Assembly (NCBI RefSeq): GCF_946885855.1 | Contig: NZ_CAMPHH010000109.1 | Span: 1-10,508 of the forward strand | Direction: 5' to 3' | DNA length: 10,508 nt | From: an uncultured Actinotalea sp. | Lineage (GTDB): Bacteria > Actinomycetota > Actinomycetes > Actinomycetales > Cellulomonadaceae | Part shown: positions 7,082 through 10,508 of the stretch, in pieces | Numbering within the stretch: the stretch's first letter is position 1 | Layout: every line of letters begins with the position of its first letter | Translations under genes and position numbers: made by a program | Notes under the pieces: generated by a model | Told to the model about the DNA's origin: nothing | Databases searched by the model: none | The model's input: only the letters and a program-made list of their open reading frames with translations

Positions 7082-8668
7082 ATGGCACCGCAGCGGGGCG
7101 TGGTCGGCGACGGGGACGTCGAGGTCCTCCTCGACGACGACGACGACGCGCCGCCGCCCGGTCGGCGGCCGGACGGTCCGCCGCCGGACGGTGCGCCGCG
7201 GGACGGTCGACCACCGGGTGGCGTCGCACCGGCGACCGGCCGCGCACGCCCGCGCGCGCGCCGCCGCAGGGCGGTCGCCCTGGTCGTCCTGGCCGTCGTC
7301 GTCGGCGGCGCGAACGCCGCGCAGGCCTGGCGGGACCGTGCCGCCACCGCCGCGCTGGCGGGGATGCCCGGGCTGGTGCCGCGGTTCGCCGACGCACCCG
7401 AGACCCTGTGGTCCCTCGATGTGCCGACGGGGCACCCGGTGGGGACGGGCGCGGACGTCCTCCTGCTGCAGGACGAGCTCGGCGGGGCCTTCGCCGTCGA
7501 CGCCGCGTCGGGGGCGACGCTCTGGCGTCCCGGGACCGAGCGCGGCGCCGACTGGACGGACTGCCTGTTCGTCCGGGAGGCCCCCGAGGTGGTCGTGACG
7601 TTCGGACCGTGGGCGCCGCCAGGATCCGGGTCCGACGCCGTCGTCTGCGCCCACCGCCGGACCCGCGGGGCGGCCAGCACGAGCACCCTGCAGGTCCTCG
7701 ACGCGCGGACCGGCGCGGTGCGCGCGGAGCGCGAGGCGCCGGGCGAGCCCGTCCTGCTCGACTCCGTCGCGGGCGACGTCGTCCACGCCGAACGGGACGC
7801 CGCGGGCCGCGTCGTCGTGCGGCGGTGGGACCCGGGGAGCGACGCGGACCTGTGGGAGCACCGGCTGGGCGACGGGCAGGACGACGGGCAGGACGGCGAC
7901 TGGCTCGGACTCTGGCTCGCCGGTGAGCGCCTGTACCTGCAGTCGGGGGGCGGTGCCCAGGTGCGGTCCCTCGCGGACGGTGAGGTGGTCCGCGCCGAGA
8001 CGCAGCCCTCCGTCCCGGTCGCGGCGCTCGCCGACGGCGCGGCGCTCTCCCTCTCGCTGGGTCCGGAGGGGAGCTTCGACTTCCTCGTCACCGAGGCGGA
8101 CGGCTCCACGCGGGCGCGGGTGGAGGGCTGGTTCGCCGGGCCGCGGGCGCTCGACCCACGGACGCCCGTGCTGCTGCTGCGGGACGAGACGGGCGGGCTG
8201 CGGGCGGTCGACGTGGCGGACGGGACGCAGCGGTGGAGCAGGCGGCCGCCGCCGGACAGGGACGTGACGTCGTCGTGGTGGGGGCCGCAGGAGCTGCCGC
8301 TCGTCCAGGTCGGCCATCGACTGGTCCTGGCTGCCGCCGGCGGGACGCTGGAGGCGGTGGACGCCCGGGACGGGAGCACGCTGTGGCGGGTCGAGGACGT
8401 CGACGCGGCGACGCCGGAAGCCCTCACCGACGGCCGGGTGGTGATCCTCCCGGCGCGCGTCCGCGAGGGTGGGGAGGCGACCGCCGGCGCGACGGACGCA
8501 GCCGGTCCGACGGACCCCGGGGGGGAGTTCGTCCTGCTCGCGCTCGACCTGCGGGACGGTGCAGAGGCGTGGCGGGTCCCGCTCGCCGGCCCCGCGCTCA
8601 CCGTGCGGGCCCTCGGGGACCTGCTGCTCGTCCAGGGCCAGCGGGAGATCGTCGCCTTCCGGCCCTGA
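7082..8668 (+). CDS. Membrane-anchored PQQ-like beta-propeller protein (first of three paralogues)
   Basis: A 528-residue protein of unknown function. Layout: acidic cytosolic start (DVEVLLDDDDDA, 12-23), a Pro/Gly/Asp/Arg low-complexity segment (24-62), one transmembrane helix (about 63-81, preceded by an Arg cluster, so N-in/C-out), then an extracytoplasmic domain with quinoprotein-type repeats. Repeat signatures of the A-x-D-x-x-(T/S/D)-G-x-x-x-W form are at 138-148, 375-385, 425-435 and 487-497, with degenerate ones near 205-216 and 246-258. This fits a seven- or eight-bladed propeller. C161 and C189 match C149 and C179 of the next gene and may form a disulfide. PQQ binding or dehydrogenase activity is not implied, since no catalytic motif is visible. 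The gene begins 9 bp after the amylase, but no functional link is shown. Start: ATG after TAGGGT, leaderless. Confidence 0.85.
   Translation: MAPQRGVVGDGDVEVLLDDDDDAPPPGRRPDGPPPDGAPRDGRPPGGVAPATGRARPRARRRRAVALVVLAVVVGGANAAQAWRDRAATAALAGMPGLVPRFADAPETLWSLDVPTGHPVGTGADVLLLQDELGGAFAVDAASGATLWRPGTERGADWTDCLFVREAPEVVVTFGPWAPPGSGSDAVVCAHRRTRGAASTSTLQVLDARTGAVRAEREAPGEPVLLDSVAGDVVHAERDAAGRVVVRRWDPGSDADLWEHRLGDGQDDGQDGDWLGLWLAGERLYLQSGGGAQVRSLADGEVVRAETQPSVPVAALADGAALSLSLGPEGSFDFLVTEADGSTRARVEGWFAGPRALDPRTPVLLLRDETGGLRAVDVADGTQRWSRRPPPDRDVTSSWWGPQELPLVQVGHRLVLAAAGGTLEAVDARDGSTLWRVEDVDAATPEALTDGRVVILPARVREGGEATAGATDAAGPTDPGGEFVLLALDLRDGAEAWRVPLAGPALTVRALGDLLLVQGQREIVAFRP
7170..7214 (+). repeat. Three imperfect 15-bp tandem repeats in the linker
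   Basis: CGGACGGTCCGCCGC, CGGACGGTGCGCCGC and GGGACGGTCGACCAC lie head to tail and encode PDGPP-PDGAP-RDGRP. They follow a run of five GAC codons (7133-7147). Both lie in the disordered cytosolic segment, where slippage-driven length change would be tolerated. Confidence 0.6.
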
Positions 8669-8729
8669 CGGCGCACCCGCCGGCGTCCCCCGGGTCACCG
8701 TCCCTCAGGCCGGCCGCAGGTGGCGGACG

Positions 8730-8735
8730 TACGCT
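8730..8735 (+). promoter_or_regulatory. Probable -10 element of the second propeller gene
   Basis: TACGCT (TAnnnT) ends 7 nt before the ATG at 8743. The rest of the 74-bp gap after the previous gene shows no clear terminator and no Shine-Dalgarno. Confidence 0.5.
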
Positions 8736-8742
8736 CGGGGGT

Positions 8743-10251
8743 ATGCGCCGGCGACCGCCCGATCACGGCCGACCGGCCGAGGTCGAGGTCGTCCTCGTCG
8801 AGGAGCCGACGTCGCCCCGGGGTGACACGGCGGGGCCCGGCCCCGACGGGCGCGGGCCCGGTGCGGCACGGCGAAGGAGCTCGGGTGCGCGGCGCACGCG
8901 TGCGGTCGCCGTCCTTGCGGGGGTCGCCCTGCTCGGCACGGCCGGCGTGCTGCAGTCCCGGCAGGAGGCCGACGCCGCGGCGACCCGGGCCGGCAACCCG
9001 GCGCTCGTGCGCCCCGTGCACCTCGAGCCGGCGGAGCGGTGGCACCTCGCGGACGCCTGGGTCAGCGGGCTGGGGACGGACACCGTCCTGGCCACCACGC
9101 CGGACGGCCGGCTCCATGCCGTCGACCCTGCGACCGGTGCGCTCCGGTGGGCGTCCGACCGCTGGCCCGACGACGGCTCGGGCTGGTGCAGCGTGCTCCA
9201 CCCGACCCCGGACGGCGCCGGTCTCACCCGGAGGCCCACGGCCGCCGTCGCGGTCGCGCCCGCCGCGCTCGCCCTGTGCGAGCGCGGCCGGTGGGTCCGC
9301 AGCGCCGACGGCGGGCGCGACCGGTTGACCACGGTCACCGTCCTCGACGTCGACACGGGCGCGGTCCGGGGCGAGCGCACCCTGGCAGGCGGCCTCCTGT
9401 ACTCGGACGCGGTCGACGGCGACCTGCTGCACGCCTGGGCCGACGCCGCGGGGCGCGTCGGCGTCGTCCGCTGGGACCCGTGGTCGGGGGCGGCGCGGTG
9501 GCAGGTCGACAGCGACCGGCGGGTGACCGAGCGCCGCGGCAACGGGGCCCGGCTGTACCGCGACGCCCGGTCCGTGTCGTTCGTGGGGTCCGGCATCCTG
9601 TCGGTCGACCTCGCCTCCGGCCTCGAGCGTCAGGGACCCTCGGCGGAGGCGCCGCGCGAGGAGGTGCTCGGGCGGGTCGCCGACGCCACCGTCGTCGTCC
9701 GGGGTGACCCGGCCGACGGCGCCGCGCGGACCCGCGTCCTCGGGGCCGACGGCAGGGTGCTCGACGTCCCGGGGGCCGCCCTCGTGCCCGGGCTCCGGGC
9801 GGGTGCGGACGGCGCGGAGGTCCTGCTCCTGCGGGCCCCGGACGGGACGCGGCTGCAGGCGCTCGACGTGCTCACGGGTGACCTGCTGTGGGACCGCGGT
9901 GCGGTGCCGTCCGCGGAGCCGGTGCCCGTGGTCCTGGCCCAGGTCGACGGTGTCGCCGTGCTCGCCGACGGCGCGGAGGTGGCGGCGGTCGACCTGGCCG
10001 ACGGGAGCGAGCGGTGGCGGCGCCCGCTCGCGGAGGTCGCCCGCCTGCAGGCCGTCACCGACGGCTCGGTCATAGTCCTGCCGGTGACGGACGGTGCCGG
10101 GCCCGCGGGGCCGGGGCTCCTCGTCGCCGTGGAGGCCCGGACCGGCACGGAGCTGTGGCGCAGACCGCTGCCCCCGGGCACCAAGGGCGTCCGCCCGGGT
10201 CACGGGCTCGTGCTCGTGGAGACGGTCGACGGCGTCACCGCCTACGGCTGA
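8743..10251 (+). CDS. Membrane-anchored PQQ-like beta-propeller protein (second of three paralogues)
   Basis: A 502-residue paralogue of the preceding gene with unknown function. It has the same order: acidic/hydrophobic cytosolic start (EVEVVLVEEP, 13-22), a Gly/Arg-rich segment, one helix (about 53-70) and an exported propeller. Repeat signatures are AVDPATGALRW (126-136), VRWDPWSGAARW (242-253), ALDVLTGDLLW (373-383), AVDLADGSERW (415-425) and AVEARTGTELW (462-472), with weaker copies near 200 and 287. Close matches to the neighbour include DAAGRV-V-RWDP (234-246 here, 239-251 there) and the late AVTDGSVIVLPV block (437-448). C149 and C179 are conserved between the two. The sequences are clearly homologous but well diverged, so the duplication is not recent. 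No enzymatic motif or known ligand is visible. Start: ATG 7 nt after TACGCT, and no better in-frame start lies upstream. Confidence 0.85.
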   Translation: MRRRPPDHGRPAEVEVVLVEEPTSPRGDTAGPGPDGRGPGAARRRSSGARRTRAVAVLAGVALLGTAGVLQSRQEADAAATRAGNPALVRPVHLEPAERWHLADAWVSGLGTDTVLATTPDGRLHAVDPATGALRWASDRWPDDGSGWCSVLHPTPDGAGLTRRPTAAVAVAPAALALCERGRWVRSADGGRDRLTTVTVLDVDTGAVRGERTLAGGLLYSDAVDGDLLHAWADAAGRVGVVRWDPWSGAARWQVDSDRRVTERRGNGARLYRDARSVSFVGSGILSVDLASGLERQGPSAEAPREEVLGRVADATVVVRGDPADGAARTRVLGADGRVLDVPGAALVPGLRAGADGAEVLLLRAPDGTRLQALDVLTGDLLWDRGAVPSAEPVPVVLAQVDGVAVLADGAEVAAVDLADGSERWRRPLAEVARLQAVTDGSVIVLPVTDGAGPAGPGLLVAVEARTGTELWRRPLPPGTKGVRPGHGLVLVETVDGVTAYG

Positions 10252-10306
10252 GGACCCGCCCGAGCGCCCGGCGGAACCGGTGGGAGCCTGCCGCGGGGTG
10301 CCGCCG

Positions 10307-10312
10307 TATCCT
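10307..10312 (+). promoter_or_regulatory. Probable -10 element of the third propeller gene
   Basis: TATCCT ends 6 nt before the ATG at 10319. A GGAGG stretch touches the ATG directly, too close to work as a Shine-Dalgarno, so it is more likely just the first-transcribed spacer of a leaderless promoter. Confidence 0.5.
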
Positions 10313-10318
10313 CGGAGG

Positions 10319-10508
10319 ATGCGGCGCCGGACCGACGGCGACCCGTCCTCGACCTGGCGTCTCCCTCCGGCGCCGTGGCTCGTCGACGCGGCCACCGCGC
10401 ACGAGGTCGACGTGGAGCTCCTCGAGGACGACGAGCCCCCGCTGACCGGTGCCCGCTCCCGGTGGGGAGGGTCCCCACGGACGCTACCGGGGCGCGCATC
10501 CGGACGAC
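10319..10508 (+). CDS. N-terminus of a third paralogue of the anchored propeller family (partial)
   Basis: The frame is open from ATG 10319 to the window end (63 codons), so the product is incomplete. It begins MRRRTDGDP, close to MRRRPPDHG of the preceding gene. After an inserted segment it carries VDVELLEDDEPP (30-41), which matches the acidic motif of the two upstream paralogues (DVEVLLDDDDDAP and EVEVVLVEEPTSP). An Arg/Gly/Ser/Pro-rich stretch follows, as expected before a transmembrane helix. The same -10 spacing precedes it. The propeller itself is beyond the window, so membership is inferred from the N-terminus and the tandem position. Confidence 0.6.
   Translation, partial: MRRRTDGDPSSTWRLPPAPWLVDAATAHEVDVELLEDDEPPLTGARSRWGGSPRTLPGRASGR

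Noticed and set aside
5801..8698. A 965-codon open frame on the minus strand opposite the amylase and the first propeller gene
   Set aside because: It reads as Arg/Pro/Gly/Ala/Asp-rich low-complexity sequence with no recognisable domain. Long antisense frames are expected at about 75% GC, and the plus-strand genes have clear motifs.
8669..8742. Possible stem-loop terminator after the first propeller gene
   Set aside because: The GC-rich complementary stretches do not form a convincing uninterrupted stem and no T-run follows.
7082..10251. Naming the propeller proteins BamB or PQQ-dependent dehydrogenases
   Set aside because: The blades look quinoprotein-like, but there is no lipobox, no outer-membrane context and no dehydrogenase catalytic motif. 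Only the fold is supported.
5492..10508. A starch-use operon joining the amylase and the propeller genes
   Set aside because: The genes are close, but each has its own predicted promoter, no transporter or sugar regulator is present, and nothing in the propellers points to carbohydrate binding.

Overview
The window is about 75% G+C, with strong third-position G/C bias, GTG starts and very short intergenic gaps. This points to a high-GC actinobacterium. The gene content (an actinobacterial-type GlyRS, paired YibE/F proteins, a lipoprotein alpha-amylase and anchored beta-propellers) would fit Cellulomonas or a close relative in the Micrococcales. That genus guess is from memory of the families, not from a search.

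Left edge (1-177): two tandem Zur-like inverted repeats sit on a leftward promoter whose predicted start codon lies only 14 bases inside the window, so only the first codons of that gene are present. By analogy with the Streptomyces glyS / znuABC-zur locus it is probably a zinc-uptake gene. The rightward glyS has its own -10-like box and a Shine-Dalgarno sequence. Housekeeping block (178-5395): glyS (glycyl-tRNA synthetase) is followed with a 4-bp GTGA overlap by a YibE/F-family membrane protein. A second, paralogous YibE/F gene faces it on the minus strand, and the two genes overlap tail to tail by 65 bp. Divergent from the second YibE/F gene, across about 37 bp, is dusB (tRNA-dihydrouridine synthase).

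Right half (5396-10508): a lipoprotein GH13 alpha-amylase with all catalytic residues is followed by a tandem series of three related genes (the third cut by the window end). Each begins with a short acidic cytosolic segment. The first two continue into one transmembrane helix and an exported PQQ-like/quinoprotein-type beta-propeller of unknown function.

A recurring regulatory theme is a -10-like hexamer of the form nAnnnT placed exactly 6 or 7 nt before the start codon, with no usable Shine-Dalgarno. It appears before dusB, the amylase, all three propeller genes and the leftward gene at the left edge. This suggests most genes here are expressed as leaderless mRNAs. glyS has a conventional leader, and the first YibE/F gene is translationally coupled to it. 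I saw no RNA gene, CRISPR array, insertion sequence or phage-like gene, and no gene-free stretch longer than about 180 bp.
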